Shown here piece by piece: positions 38,282 to 46,360 of a DNA stretch of 64,000 bases. Each line of letters begins with the position of its first letter. The stretch's first letter is position 1. The notes below the pieces were generated by a model that ran no database searches, was not told the DNA's origin, and saw nothing but the letters and a program-made list of their open reading frames with translations. Both the position numbers and the translations under genes were made by a program. Origin of the DNA: Actinomadura rubteroloni (GTDB taxonomy: Bacteria > Actinomycetota > Actinomycetes > Streptosporangiales > Streptosporangiaceae); assembly GCF_002911665.1 (NCBI RefSeq), contig NZ_MTBP01000003.1:434001-498000 (forward strand), written 5' to 3'.

Positions 38282-39217
38282 ATGACCGACCACGCCGTCC
38301 ATCCCGCGTCCGCCGCGCTCGGCTTCGAGGCGACCGTGCCGCCGTTCGCGGTCAACCGGCGCTCGGCGGCCGAGGTGTTCGTCACCGACGCCGGACGGGT
38401 CGCGCCGGACGAGTTCGTCCTCGCGATGCGCGTCCCGCGCGGCCACGTGCTCTGGTCCGACCAGCGCGGCCCGTGGCACGACACCGTCTCGACCGTGGAG
38501 GCGTTCCGGCAGGCGTTCGTGCTCGTCCGGCACAAGTACCTGGACGTTCCGCGCGGCACGCCGTCCGGGGTGCAGCGCCTCGACCTGGCCGTGGAGGACC
38601 TGGACGCCTACCGCGACGACGGCGTCTCCCCGCTGGACGGCGTCGTCCAGCTCCGCGTCACCCGTCCGGACGGGCGCGGCGACACGTTCGAGATCACCGG
38701 CACCTACACGGTCGGGTCGGCCCTGGCGATGACGCTGTCGTTCAGCAGCATCATGTTCCCGCGCGAGTCGTACGAGGAGATCCGCGCCTACCAGCGGTCG
38801 CGCCGGACGGCGGGAAGCGCGCCCGAGGTCCGTCCGGTCGATCCCGCGTCGGTGGGACGCCGCGACCCGCGCAACGTCGTCGTCGGACTGGCGCCGTCCC
38901 GGCCGGACCGGTTCCCCGTCGTCCTGGACCGCTCGCACCCGTCGTTCTTCGACCGCGACTACGACCACGTCCCCGGCTCGCTGCTCATCGAGGCGCTCCG
39001 CCAGAGCACGCTGCTGACCTCGGCGAACGGCGGCGGCGCCGCGCTGACCCGCGCCGCGCTGGACTTCACCACGTTCGTGGAGCTGGACGCGCCCGTCGAG
39101 TGCTCGATGTCGGTCGCGCGCGGCACGTCGCCGGACGTCGTGACGGCGTCGGCGGGCGTCGAACAGTACGGCGAGCGCGTCGCGGGCGGCACGCTCGAAC
39201 TGACCGCCTTCCCCTAG
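38282..39217 (+). CDS. AfsA-like A-factor biosynthesis hotdog protein
   Basis: A 311-residue protein with two AfsA hotdog repeats. AfsA-type enzymes join a beta-ketoacyl group to dihydroxyacetone phosphate on the way to butenolides and gamma-butyrolactones. The C-terminal repeat reads VPGSLLIEALRQ, with Glu237 and Arg240 corresponding to the essential Glu/Arg pair reported for ScbA. The N-terminal repeat has a similar VEAFRQ. It follows the KS-ACP gene after 11 bp with GGGGAG upstream, so it is co-transcribed. No receptor-type TetR sits beside it, which makes a hormone-signalling role less obvious and an off-loading role worth considering. Confidence 0.88.
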   Translation: MTDHAVHPASAALGFEATVPPFAVNRRSAAEVFVTDAGRVAPDEFVLAMRVPRGHVLWSDQRGPWHDTVSTVEAFRQAFVLVRHKYLDVPRGTPSGVQRLDLAVEDLDAYRDDGVSPLDGVVQLRVTRPDGRGDTFEITGTYTVGSALAMTLSFSSIMFPRESYEEIRAYQRSRRTAGSAPEVRPVDPASVGRRDPRNVVVGLAPSRPDRFPVVLDRSHPSFFDRDYDHVPGSLLIEALRQSTLLTSANGGGAALTRAALDFTTFVELDAPVECSMSVARGTSPDVVTASAGVEQYGERVAGGTLELTAFP

Positions 39218-39233
39218 CGCGCGGCGGCCTTGC

Positions 39234-40598
39234 TCATCGCGTCAAGGTGCGCGCCACGTACGCGCCGACGGCCTTGCTCATCGCGTCGAGCGAGGCCGAT
39301 GTGACCTGCGTGCCGGCCGACTGCTGGACGAGGAAGTAGGTGAGCGCGGCGGTGCACGTCGCGGCGGCGGCGCGCGGCAGCGTGCAGGTGATCCAGCGCG
39401 GCGCGGGCGTGCCCTGCTCGAACGACAGCGTGGTGAGCCCGACGCTGCCGCCCGGCACGGAGTTCCGGCTGGCAATGGCGATCGTGCCCGTCGCCGCGTA
39501 GAAGTCGGGCGCGCCGGTCGGAAGGTCCGTGGACCCCTTGTCGTGCCGCGTGCAGCCGGTCCCGTACGCCGGGTCCCGCAACTGGGACGCGACGCCACCG
39601 AACACGCTGCACGCGATCTCCATGCGCGGCGTGACGCCCCCGGCCGTGAACCACGCCTGGACGCCCTCGCCGGTGTCGCTCCCGATCCACGCGCCCGTCC
39701 CGGAGGAGAGCCCGAGATAGGAGTTGTCGCAGACGGCGGCCGGTCCGATCAGGTACTCCGCGACCGTCCCGTACATGCCCGCCGCGTACACGCGGGCGCG
39801 GGGCGGCAGGACGACCTGGCTCGGCAGGCGCACCGACGTCGGTGCCGGCTTCGGCTGCTGCGCCCCATCGACCGTCTTCTCGCAGGGCTCGGCGGTGACC
39901 GTCCGGGTCGGCACGGCGATCGGCTGGAGTTCGCCCGACGACGGCACGGTGAACTTCTTCAGCGTGGCGGTCAGGTCGGTGCGGTTGTCCACGAACGCCG
40001 GACGGCCGCCGCCCGCCGAGGCGAGCTGCGTCAGCGCGGCCTGCTCCTGCGGCGCGACCTTGTACCCGACGAACCGGAACTGCAGGTCCAGCCCGGCTTT
40101 GCGCGCCCGCGCCTCGATCGTGCGCCGCAGCGCGGCCGTGTCGGACGTGCACGCGTCGGTCCCGTGGCTCGTCACGACGACGATCCGGTTCCGCTTGGTG
40201 CCCCGCTGCGGGAACCGGCCGGTGAAGTCGTGGATCGCCGCGAGGACGCCGCCGCCGAGTGTGGCCCGTCCGGCGGGGACGAGCCGGCGGACGGCCGCGC
40301 CGATCTTCGCCCCGTTGCCCGTCCCGCTCCTGACGAGCTGGGCCGTGGCGTGCGGATCGCCGCACGCCCCGCCGAACCGGCGCAGCGCGAGCGCGTCGTG
40401 GTCGCCCGCGTCGTCCGTCACGGCCGCGACCGCGCCGCGCAGCGCGTCGAAGTCCGCCGCGTTCGTGGCCGAGGAGTCGACCAGCAGGGTCGTCCGGTAC
40501 TCCGGCGCCATCGAACGGACGACGAAGAACCCGATAGCGACGACGACCGCGAGCACCCCGGCGACCGATCCGGCGATGATGAGCCCGCGGCGGCTCAC
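39234..40598 (-). CDS. Membrane-anchored protein with a VWA-like domain
   Basis: A 454-residue protein. A single N-terminal transmembrane helix (LIIAGSVAGVLAVVVAIGFF) anchors it to the membrane with the rest outside. Residues 40-230 resemble a von Willebrand A domain: TTLLVDSSATN at the metal-site strand, later RIVVVTSHGTD. The C-terminal half has several Cys and no recognised family. The GTG at 40598 is chosen as the codon just before the anchor helix. It converges on the AfsA-like gene with 16 bp between them and marks the right edge of the polyketide locus. Confidence 0.7.
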   Translation of the reverse strand: MSRRGLIIAGSVAGVLAVVVAIGFFVVRSMAPEYRTTLLVDSSATNAADFDALRGAVAAVTDDAGDHDALALRRFGGACGDPHATAQLVRSGTGNGAKIGAAVRRLVPAGRATLGGGVLAAIHDFTGRFPQRGTKRNRIVVVTSHGTDACTSDTAALRRTIEARARKAGLDLQFRFVGYKVAPQEQAALTQLASAGGGRPAFVDNRTDLTATLKKFTVPSSGELQPIAVPTRTVTAEPCEKTVDGAQQPKPAPTSVRLPSQVVLPPRARVYAAGMYGTVAEYLIGPAAVCDNSYLGLSSGTGAWIGSDTGEGVQAWFTAGGVTPRMEIACSVFGGVASQLRDPAYGTGCTRHDKGSTDLPTGAPDFYAATGTIAIASRNSVPGGSVGLTTLSFEQGTPAPRWITCTLPRAAAATCTAALTYFLVQQSAGTQVTSASLDAMSKAVGAYVARTLTR

Positions 40599-40905
40599 GC
40601 GTACCCGTCCACAACGCCTCCCGGCCTCGCAGAAGGGCTTCAGCGTAACGACGGACGACCCCGGAGACCGGGTCTGGCTGGAACCGGCCAGCCCGCCGGA
40701 TCCCCGCCCCGCGCGGCGACCGACACCGGCGCCGACGGGACACGATCGAGGCCGCCCGGCCCCCGCGCGGTGTGACGGCGCGGGCACGAACCGGCCGCGC
40801 TGGACCCCGGCCGCACCACCGTGATCGGCCCGCCGCCACCCGGAATATACCGGCCGGGGGTATCGTTCACCCGTGCTGACGGTTCGACGCACCACGGAGG
40901 GCACC
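40599..40905. other. Divergent intergenic region
   Basis: A 307-bp gap between the VWA-like gene and the DUF4396 gene. Apart from the palindromic site at 40847-40863 I see no gene or clear promoter hexamers. Confidence 0.5.
40847..40863. promoter_or_regulatory. Copper-type (CsoR/RicR-like) operator candidate
   Basis: ATACC at 40847 and GGTAT at 40859 enclose a GC-only centre. This resembles the ATACCC...GGGTAT operators of CsoR-family copper repressors. It lies 42 bp upstream of the DUF4396 start. Confidence 0.45.
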
Positions 40906-41385
40906 ATGAGCGACCACCATTCCCACGGAGCACCGGCGGCCGTGGGCGCGACGTGGGCGGCGGCCGCGCAGGCGACCCTGCACTGCCTCACCGGGTGCGC
41001 CATCGGCGAGGTGCTGGGCATGGTCCTCGGGACGCTGTTCGGCTGGTCGAACGTCCCGACCTTCGTCGCCGCCGTCGTCCTCGCGTTCGTCTTCGGCTAC
41101 GGCCTGACGATGCGCGGCGTGCTCCGCGCGGGCCTGTCGCCGCGCGCGGCGCTGAAGGTCGCGCTGGCCGCCGACACCGTCTCGATCGCCGTGATGGAAC
41201 TGCTCGACAACGCGACCGTGGTGGCGTTCCCCGGCGCGATGGACGCGGGCCTCGGCGACGCGGTGTTCTGGCTCTCGCTGGCCGTCGCCTTCCTGATCGC
41301 CTTCCTGCTCACCACGCCCGTCAACCGCTGGATGATCGGACGCGGCAAGGGCCACGCGGTCGTCCATCAGTACCACCACCACTAG
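40906..41385 (+). CDS. DUF4396 membrane protein with histidine-rich ends
   Basis: A 159-residue protein with four predicted membrane helices (for example TLHCLTGCAIGEVLGMVLG and FWLSLAVAFLIAFLLTT). Histidines crowd both ends: MSDHHSHG at the start and VHQYHHH at the stop, and a Cys pair lies in the first helix. These suggest metal handling, probably copper given the operator upstream; function is not established. ATG 40906 follows GGAGGG. Confidence 0.75.
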   Translation: MSDHHSHGAPAAVGATWAAAAQATLHCLTGCAIGEVLGMVLGTLFGWSNVPTFVAAVVLAFVFGYGLTMRGVLRAGLSPRAALKVALAADTVSIAVMELLDNATVVAFPGAMDAGLGDAVFWLSLAVAFLIAFLLTTPVNRWMIGRGKGHAVVHQYHHH

Positions 41386-41388
41386 GGA

Positions 41389-41426
41389 GCGGGGTACCCG
41401 CAGGAACCCGCCCGGTCGCGACCGGG
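41389..41426 (+). terminator. Terminator-like hairpins after the DUF4396 gene
   Basis: A small GCGGG/CCCGC hairpin starts 4 bp beyond the stop, followed by CCCGGT-CGCG-ACCGGG at 41411-41426. Together they probably end the DUF4396 transcript before the prenyltransferase gene. Confidence 0.45.
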
Positions 41427-41524
41427 AGCGCAAGACGTACCGAGCCGACGGGTTGGTGCGGGAGTTCGGGAAAGGCCGCTCATGGGTGGTTGCGGTGTGT
41501 CATCCTCTGGGCACAGGAGGATAG

Positions 41525-42247
41525 ATGGTCGCTGTGCTGCCACGGCATGTGGCCTGCGTGATGGACGGCAACGGACGCTGGGCCGAGCGGAAGGGCCTGA
41601 CGCGGACGGAGGGCCACCGCGTCGCGGAGGGCTCCGTCATCGACGTCATCGAGACGTCGCACGCGTGCGGCGTCGAGTGGCTGACCCTGTACGCGTTCTC
41701 GACCGAGAACTGGACGCGTCCCGACGACGAGGTCGCCTTCCTCATGCGGCTGGTGCAGCGGACGCTGCGCAAGCACGCCCCCTCGCTGCACCTGCGCGGG
41801 ATCCGCTGCCGCTTCCTCGGCGGCGACGACCGGCGGATCCCGTCGTCCCTCGCCCGCGACATCGCCGAGATCGTGGAGCTGACCAGCGGGAACACGCGGA
41901 TGACGCTGACCGTCGCGTTCGACCACGGCGGACGCGACGCGATCGTCCGCGCGGCGCGGGCGCTGGTGCGCGACGGCGTGCCCGAAGAGGCCGTGACCGA
42001 GGAGGCGCTGGCCGCGAAGTTCCAGTACCCGGACACGCCGGACGTCGACCTGGTGATCCGGACGTCCGGGGAGCAGCGCGTCTCGAACTTCATGCTGTGG
42101 CAGGTCGCCTACGCCGAATGGATGTTCCCCCCGACCCTGTGGCCCGACTTCCGGGCCGCGGAGTACCGCGCGTGCCTGGAGGAGTACCGGCGGCGCAAGC
42201 GCCGGTACGGAGGACTCGGCCGCTTCGACGCGATGGAGATGATCTGA
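41525..42247 (+). CDS. cis-Prenyltransferase (undecaprenyl diphosphate synthase family)
   Basis: A 240-residue UppS-type enzyme that adds isopentenyl units in cis to an allylic diphosphate. Catalytic Asp14 lies in VMDGNGRWAERKG; the family blocks TLYAFSTENWTRP, VDLVIRTSGEQR and SNFMLWQVAYAEW are all present. Product length is unknown; the gene may be a second, specialised copy. The following oxygenase gene starts 1 bp after its stop, so coupled expression suggests the prenyl product or a derivative is the oxygenase substrate (inference). Confidence 0.9.
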   Translation: MVAVLPRHVACVMDGNGRWAERKGLTRTEGHRVAEGSVIDVIETSHACGVEWLTLYAFSTENWTRPDDEVAFLMRLVQRTLRKHAPSLHLRGIRCRFLGGDDRRIPSSLARDIAEIVELTSGNTRMTLTVAFDHGGRDAIVRAARALVRDGVPEEAVTEEALAAKFQYPDTPDVDLVIRTSGEQRVSNFMLWQVAYAEWMFPPTLWPDFRAAEYRACLEEYRRRKRRYGGLGRFDAMEMI

Positions 42248-42248
42248 C

Positions 42249-43679
42249 GTGACGGACCCCCTCGACCACGAACAGCGGATCGAACTCGTGCGCAAGTTCG
42301 GCAGCGGATCGCTGCTGCGGAAGCTGAGCAGCGAGCTGCGCTGGGGACTGGCCGCCGTCCGCGCCACCGCCCTGGAGGCCGCGCACCCGCAGGTGGGCGG
42401 CGCGCTCCTGGACCACTCGACGTTCGCCGCGCACCCGTGGCGGCGGCTGTTCAACACGATCACCAGCGTCGACCGTCTCGTGGACGAGGACGTCGCCGTC
42501 CAGTTGCGCGAGGTCGACCGGCTCAACCGGCTGCACGCCCGCATCACCGGCACGGACGAGCAGGGCCGTGCCTACAGCGCCCTCGACGGCGACGCCCGCG
42601 CCTGGGTGATCGCCACCCTGTACGACTCGACGGTCGAGGTCTGCCGCCTCACCGGCACGCCGCTGACCGTCCGGGAGGAAGGGCGGCTCTATGAGGAGTT
42701 CAAGGCGCTGCTGACCGTCCTGCAGGGCCGCGACGACCTGCTGCCGCCGACCCCGGCGGAGTTCCGCGCGTACTTCGCGGCGATGGTCGCCGAGCAGTTG
42801 GAGGACAACGCGGCGGTCCAGGCGATCCTCCACGAGCTGTTCGCGACGGTCCCGGCGCCGCCCCTGCTCAAGGCCCGGCCCGCGCTCTGGGCCGTCGCGC
42901 GCGCCATGATCGGTCCCGTCGCCTCGGCCGTGACGCTCGCCTCGCTCCCCGAGACCTTCCGCGCGCGGCACGGCTACACGGCCCCGCCCGGCGCGGACGC
43001 GCTCATGCGCGGCGGATACTTCGGCGTCGGCGTGATCACGATGCTGCTGCCGCCGTCGCTGAGCCGCTCGACCGTGGTGATCGACATCCTCGACCCGTCC
43101 CGCGAGTCCACGCTCGGCCCCATCAAGATGATGGGCCTGCTGATGGAACAGGCGGCCAAGGCGCAGCGCCTGCTCCGGCCCCGGCACCGGGCGCCCGCGT
43201 CCCGGGACGCCGACCGCCTGTTCCACGAGGTGCTCGACCAGACCGGCGACGGGCGCCTGACCTGGCCGGACCTCGCGGCGATGGCCCGTGAGATCGCCAC
43301 CCGGCTCGACCTCGACGAGCCGGCCGAGACGCGTCTGTTCGGCGCGTTCGCGGCCTGGTGGCAGGAACTGCTCGCCGCGATGGACGCCGACGGCGACGAG
43401 GTCGTCACGCGCGCGGAGTTCGCGGCGGGCGCCGCCGCCCTGTCCGGCCCGGCGCTGGCCCACGTCGCCGAGGTGCTGTTCGAGGCGGCCGACAAGGACG
43501 GCAGCGGCACGATCTCCGCCGAGGAGTACCGCCTCCTGTTCCGCTCCGGCTTCCAGCGCGACGTGGAGACCACGGGGACCGGCGACATCACGTCCGGCGC
43601 GTTCGTCGCCGAGTTCCTGTCGTTCATGACGGGCCGCGTCCCGTCGTCGGCCTGCGACAACCTCCTCGCCACCGCCTGA
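42249..43679 (+). CDS. MpaB/DUF2236-like oxygenase fused to EF-hand domain
   Basis: A 476-residue protein. Residues 1-300 match the DUF2236/MpaB oxygenase group, related to rubber oxygenase Lcp and fungal MpaB, which cleaves a prenyl chain. Signs are HPQVGGALLDHSTF, AHPWRRLFNTITS and a late helical pack. Residues 310-440 form an EF-hand module with loops DQTGDGRLTWPD, DADGDEVVTRAE and DKDGSGTISAEE, the last a canonical calcium loop. GTG 42249 is coupled to the prenyltransferase stop. Calcium may switch oxygenase activity; this is an inference. Confidence 0.82.
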   Translation: MTDPLDHEQRIELVRKFGSGSLLRKLSSELRWGLAAVRATALEAAHPQVGGALLDHSTFAAHPWRRLFNTITSVDRLVDEDVAVQLREVDRLNRLHARITGTDEQGRAYSALDGDARAWVIATLYDSTVEVCRLTGTPLTVREEGRLYEEFKALLTVLQGRDDLLPPTPAEFRAYFAAMVAEQLEDNAAVQAILHELFATVPAPPLLKARPALWAVARAMIGPVASAVTLASLPETFRARHGYTAPPGADALMRGGYFGVGVITMLLPPSLSRSTVVIDILDPSRESTLGPIKMMGLLMEQAAKAQRLLRPRHRAPASRDADRLFHEVLDQTGDGRLTWPDLAAMAREIATRLDLDEPAETRLFGAFAAWWQELLAAMDADGDEVVTRAEFAAGAAALSGPALAHVAEVLFEAADKDGSGTISAEEYRLLFRSGFQRDVETTGTGDITSGAFVAEFLSFMTGRVPSSACDNLLATA

Positions 43680-43685
43680 CGCGCG

Positions 43686-43722
43686 CCGCGCGCGGCAGTG
43701 GCGGGGACACTGCCGCGCGCGG
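43686..43722 (+). terminator. Strong terminator hairpin after the oxygenase gene
   Basis: A perfect 15-bp stem (CCGCGCGCGGCAGTG and its complement) with a 7-base loop, 7 bp beyond the stop codon. It separates this operon from the convergent SH3 gene. Confidence 0.9.
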
Positions 43723-43794
43723 GGTCCCGGTGTTGAACCGCCTTGCGCGAGCGGCACGACGCGACGGTTTCGCGCTCATGCCGGAAGGCGGGCG

Positions 43795-44151
43795 TCAGCA
43801 GCCGCGCGGCTTGGCGCCCAGGAGCTTGATGTAGTGCGCGGACACGTAGCCGACGCCTTCGAAATTGTCGTTGTGCGTCGGGTCGAGCTTGTACCAGACG
43901 TTGTTCCCGAAGACGCGCTCGCCCTTGACGGAGCACGCGAGCGCGAGAACGTCGCCCTTGTTGTAGGCGCCCTCGCGGAACGACCTGGTGGTGGGCTTGG
44001 TCCGGATCGCCAGCTGCGGCGAGGCCGTGACCTTGCCCTGCACGTAGGCCGGTGCGACGGTCTCGGCGTGCGCGGCCGACAGCACGGCGCCCCCGGCGAG
44101 AACGGCGCCCACCGTCGCCGCGACCGTCACCGAACGCTTCATCGTGATCAT
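43795..44151 (-). CDS. Secreted SH3-like domain protein
   Basis: A 118-residue exported protein: signal peptide MITMKRSVTVAATVGAVLAGG followed by an AxA-type cleavage region (SAAHA). The mature part of about 90 residues looks like a bacterial SH3b fold (IRTKPTTRSF, DVLALACSVKGE, WYKLD, GYVSAHYIKLL) with two Cys. ATG 44151 is preferred because a GGGGGCAG stretch precedes it. Cell-wall or surface binding is likely. No enzymatic domain. Confidence 0.75.
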   Translation of the reverse strand: MITMKRSVTVAATVGAVLAGGAVLSAAHAETVAPAYVQGKVTASPQLAIRTKPTTRSFREGAYNKGDVLALACSVKGERVFGNNVWYKLDPTHNDNFEGVGYVSAHYIKLLGAKPRGC

Positions 44152-44352
44152 TTCTGCCCCCTGGTAGCGGCCCCTCGGTCGCTCTCGGTGGAGTGAGAGC
44201 AACGGAGCGCCGCCGAAGTTCGGGCGTCTCCGGGATTTCTCGCGGCACGGGAGACAGAAGACCCTGTCGTACGAAACACCGGAAGGTGGTCCAACTTTCC
44301 GGCCCGACGACGTGTCTCACCCTCCGTATGTCCCGACGAGAGGAGTTCCCGG

Positions 44353-45084
44353 ATGACGCGTCGAGTTCGTGTGCCGGTGGTGACCGCCCTGCTGCTGGCG
44401 GGGTCGGTCGTGGCGGCGGCCCCGGCGTCCGCCGTCATCGGCGGGTCGACGAGCACCTACGGGCCGTGGGCCGTCCGGATGCTCATCGACGGGAAACCGG
44501 CCTGCACAGGGACGGCGATCACCCGGCGATGGATCCTCACCGCGTCTCACTGCTTCTACGAGCAGGCGCTGCCGATCCGCGACAAGCGGATCTCGTTCCG
44601 GGTCGGCGCCCTCGACATGCGCAAGGGCGTCACGGTCCGTCCGGCCGGCAAGCGCGTGGGAAGCGCGCACGCCGACATGATGCTCATCAAGGTGGCGCCG
44701 ATGAACGTCCCGACGGCGCGCCTGGCCACGACCCACGTCCGGCGCGGCCAGCTCGTGCGGCAGTACGGGTGGGGCGCCACCTGCGCGGCGGAGGACGAGA
44801 ACGCCTGCCAGTCGCCCGTCCTGAAGCAGTCGACGCTGCGGGTGGTGCGGCCCGACGACCCCCGGTGCAAGGGGTACACCGCGCCGGGCGGCCCGGACTT
44901 CTGCATGGAGAAGGTGGCCGGGATCCCGGCCGGCGGCGACTCCGGCGGCCCCGTGATGAGCATCGGCCCGCGCGGCACCGAGACCCTGCTCGGCGTCTTC
45001 GACGGCTCCGACCGGGAGCGGACCGCCGAGGCCGGTGAGATCGTCCAGCAGCTCGCCTGGATCCGCTCGGTGGTCCGGGGCTAG
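44353..45084 (+). CDS. Secreted trypsin-like serine protease (S1 family)
   Basis: A 243-residue S1 protease with an N-terminal export signal (VPVVTALLLAGSVVAAAPASA). The catalytic triad is visible: His66 in TASHC, Asp108 in HADMMLIK and Ser197 in GGDSGGP. Six Cys are available for disulfides. The IGGS after the signal resembles a mature N-terminus, so activation may need only signal cleavage. GAGGAG precedes ATG 44353. Confidence 0.9.
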   Translation: MTRRVRVPVVTALLLAGSVVAAAPASAVIGGSTSTYGPWAVRMLIDGKPACTGTAITRRWILTASHCFYEQALPIRDKRISFRVGALDMRKGVTVRPAGKRVGSAHADMMLIKVAPMNVPTARLATTHVRRGQLVRQYGWGATCAAEDENACQSPVLKQSTLRVVRPDDPRCKGYTAPGGPDFCMEKVAGIPAGGDSGGPVMSIGPRGTETLLGVFDGSDRERTAEAGEIVQQLAWIRSVVRG

Positions 45085-45088
45085 GCCG

Positions 45089-45123
45089 GGTCGCCGTCCG
45101 GGCGCGGGGCCCGGACGGCGACC
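45089..45123. terminator. Bidirectional terminator between protease and reductase genes
   Basis: A perfect 15-bp stem (GGTCGCCGTCCGGGC and its complement) with a 5-base loop fills the gap between the two convergent stop codons. Confidence 0.9.
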
Positions 45124-45125
45124 TG

Positions 45126-46340
45126 TCACACCAGCCGGTCGAGGGGCGTGCCCGGGTCGGCGAGGCGGTCCCGGTCGACGGGACTCGCGGAGCGGATGAG
45201 GGCCTGCGTGTCGTCGGTGACGTCCCAGACGTTGACGTTCATCGCCGCGACGACCCGGTCCGCTACGAGCCAGAAGGCGATGAACTCGCGGGCGTCCAGG
45301 TCGCCGCGCACGACGACGTCCGGGTCTTCGCCCGGCGGGATGTGGCCGACGTACTCCATGCCCAGGTCGTACTGGTCGGTGTAGAAGTAGGGCAGGTTCT
45401 CGTAGCCGCCGGGACGCCCGAGCATGCCGCGCGCGGCGACGGCGGGCTGGTTGAGCGCGTTCGCCCAGTGCTCGACGCGGACGCGCCGTTCCAACAGCGG
45501 GTGGTAGGCGCCCGCGACGTCCCCGGCGGCGAAGATGTCGGGGTCGGAGGTGCGCAGGTCGGCGCCGACCTCGATCCCGTCCCCGACGGCGAGCCCGGCG
45601 GCCTCGGCGAGGCCGGTGTCCGGGACGGCGCCGACGCCGACCACGACGGCGTCCGCGTCCACGCGCGTGCCGTCGGCGAGCAGCACGCCCGCGGCGGTGA
45701 TCTCCGCGACCCGCGCGCCGAACGCGAACTCGACGCCGTGCTCGCGGTGCAGCTTCGTGAAGACGTCGGCGATCCGCGGGCCGAGGACGCGCAGCAGCGG
45801 CGCGGACTCGGACTCGATCACGGTGACCTCGGCGCCCGCCGCACGGGCCGCCGCGGCGACCTCCAGCCCGATCCAGCCGCCCCCGATGATCGCGATCCGG
45901 GCGGCGGCGGCGAGGGTGTCGCGGAGCCGTTCGCTGTCGTCGACCGTGCGCAGGTAGCGCACCGTCGGACCGTCCGCGCCGGGGACGGCGAGACGACGCG
46001 GCCGGGCGCCGGTGGCCAGCAGCAGCTTGTCGTACCCGATCCGCTCGCCGCCGGCGAGGGTGACCGTGCGGCCGCCGGGGTCGATGGCCGTGACCTCCGC
46101 GCCCAGGCGCAGCTCGACGGCGTTCCGGTCGTACCAGTCCCGGTCGTGGACGACCATCTCGTCCCGCCCGCTGTCCCCTTGCAGGTACCCCTTGGAGAGC
46201 GGCGGACGTTCGTAGGGAAGGTGCTCCTCCCGGCCGATCAGGACGATACGGCCGTCGAAGCCCTCGTCGCGCAGGGCCTCGCACGCTTTGGCGGCGGCGA
46301 GGCCGCCGCCGACGATGACGAAGGTCGCAGGTTCGGGCAT
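45126..46340 (-). CDS. FAD-dependent NAD(P)H ferredoxin-type reductase
   Basis: A 404-residue pyridine nucleotide-disulfide-type flavoprotein of the ferredoxin-reductase/rubredoxin-reductase group. It has VIVGGGLAAAKAC (FAD), PYERPPLSKGYL, IIGGGWIGLEVA (NAD(P)H) and DIFAAGDVA. No redox-active Cys pair, so it should reduce a ferredoxin or oxygenase partner. The Rieske oxygenase gene 1.6 kb away is one possible partner. It follows folE by 20 bp on the same strand, suggesting one transcript. Confidence 0.88.
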   Translation of the reverse strand: MPEPATFVIVGGGLAAAKACEALRDEGFDGRIVLIGREEHLPYERPPLSKGYLQGDSGRDEMVVHDRDWYDRNAVELRLGAEVTAIDPGGRTVTLAGGERIGYDKLLLATGARPRRLAVPGADGPTVRYLRTVDDSERLRDTLAAAARIAIIGGGWIGLEVAAAARAAGAEVTVIESESAPLLRVLGPRIADVFTKLHREHGVEFAFGARVAEITAAGVLLADGTRVDADAVVVGVGAVPDTGLAEAAGLAVGDGIEVGADLRTSDPDIFAAGDVAGAYHPLLERRVRVEHWANALNQPAVAARGMLGRPGGYENLPYFYTDQYDLGMEYVGHIPPGEDPDVVVRGDLDAREFIAFWLVADRVVAAMNVNVWDVTDDTQALIRSASPVDRDRLADPGTPLDRLV

Positions 46341-46360
46341 GGTCCGAAGTCTCCTGGGAG

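Noticed and set aside
38282-39217. AfsA-like protein as a signalling gamma-butyrolactone synthase
   Set aside because: Not excluded, but there is no receptor-type TetR beside it and it is co-transcribed with the PKS, so I favour a biosynthetic role.
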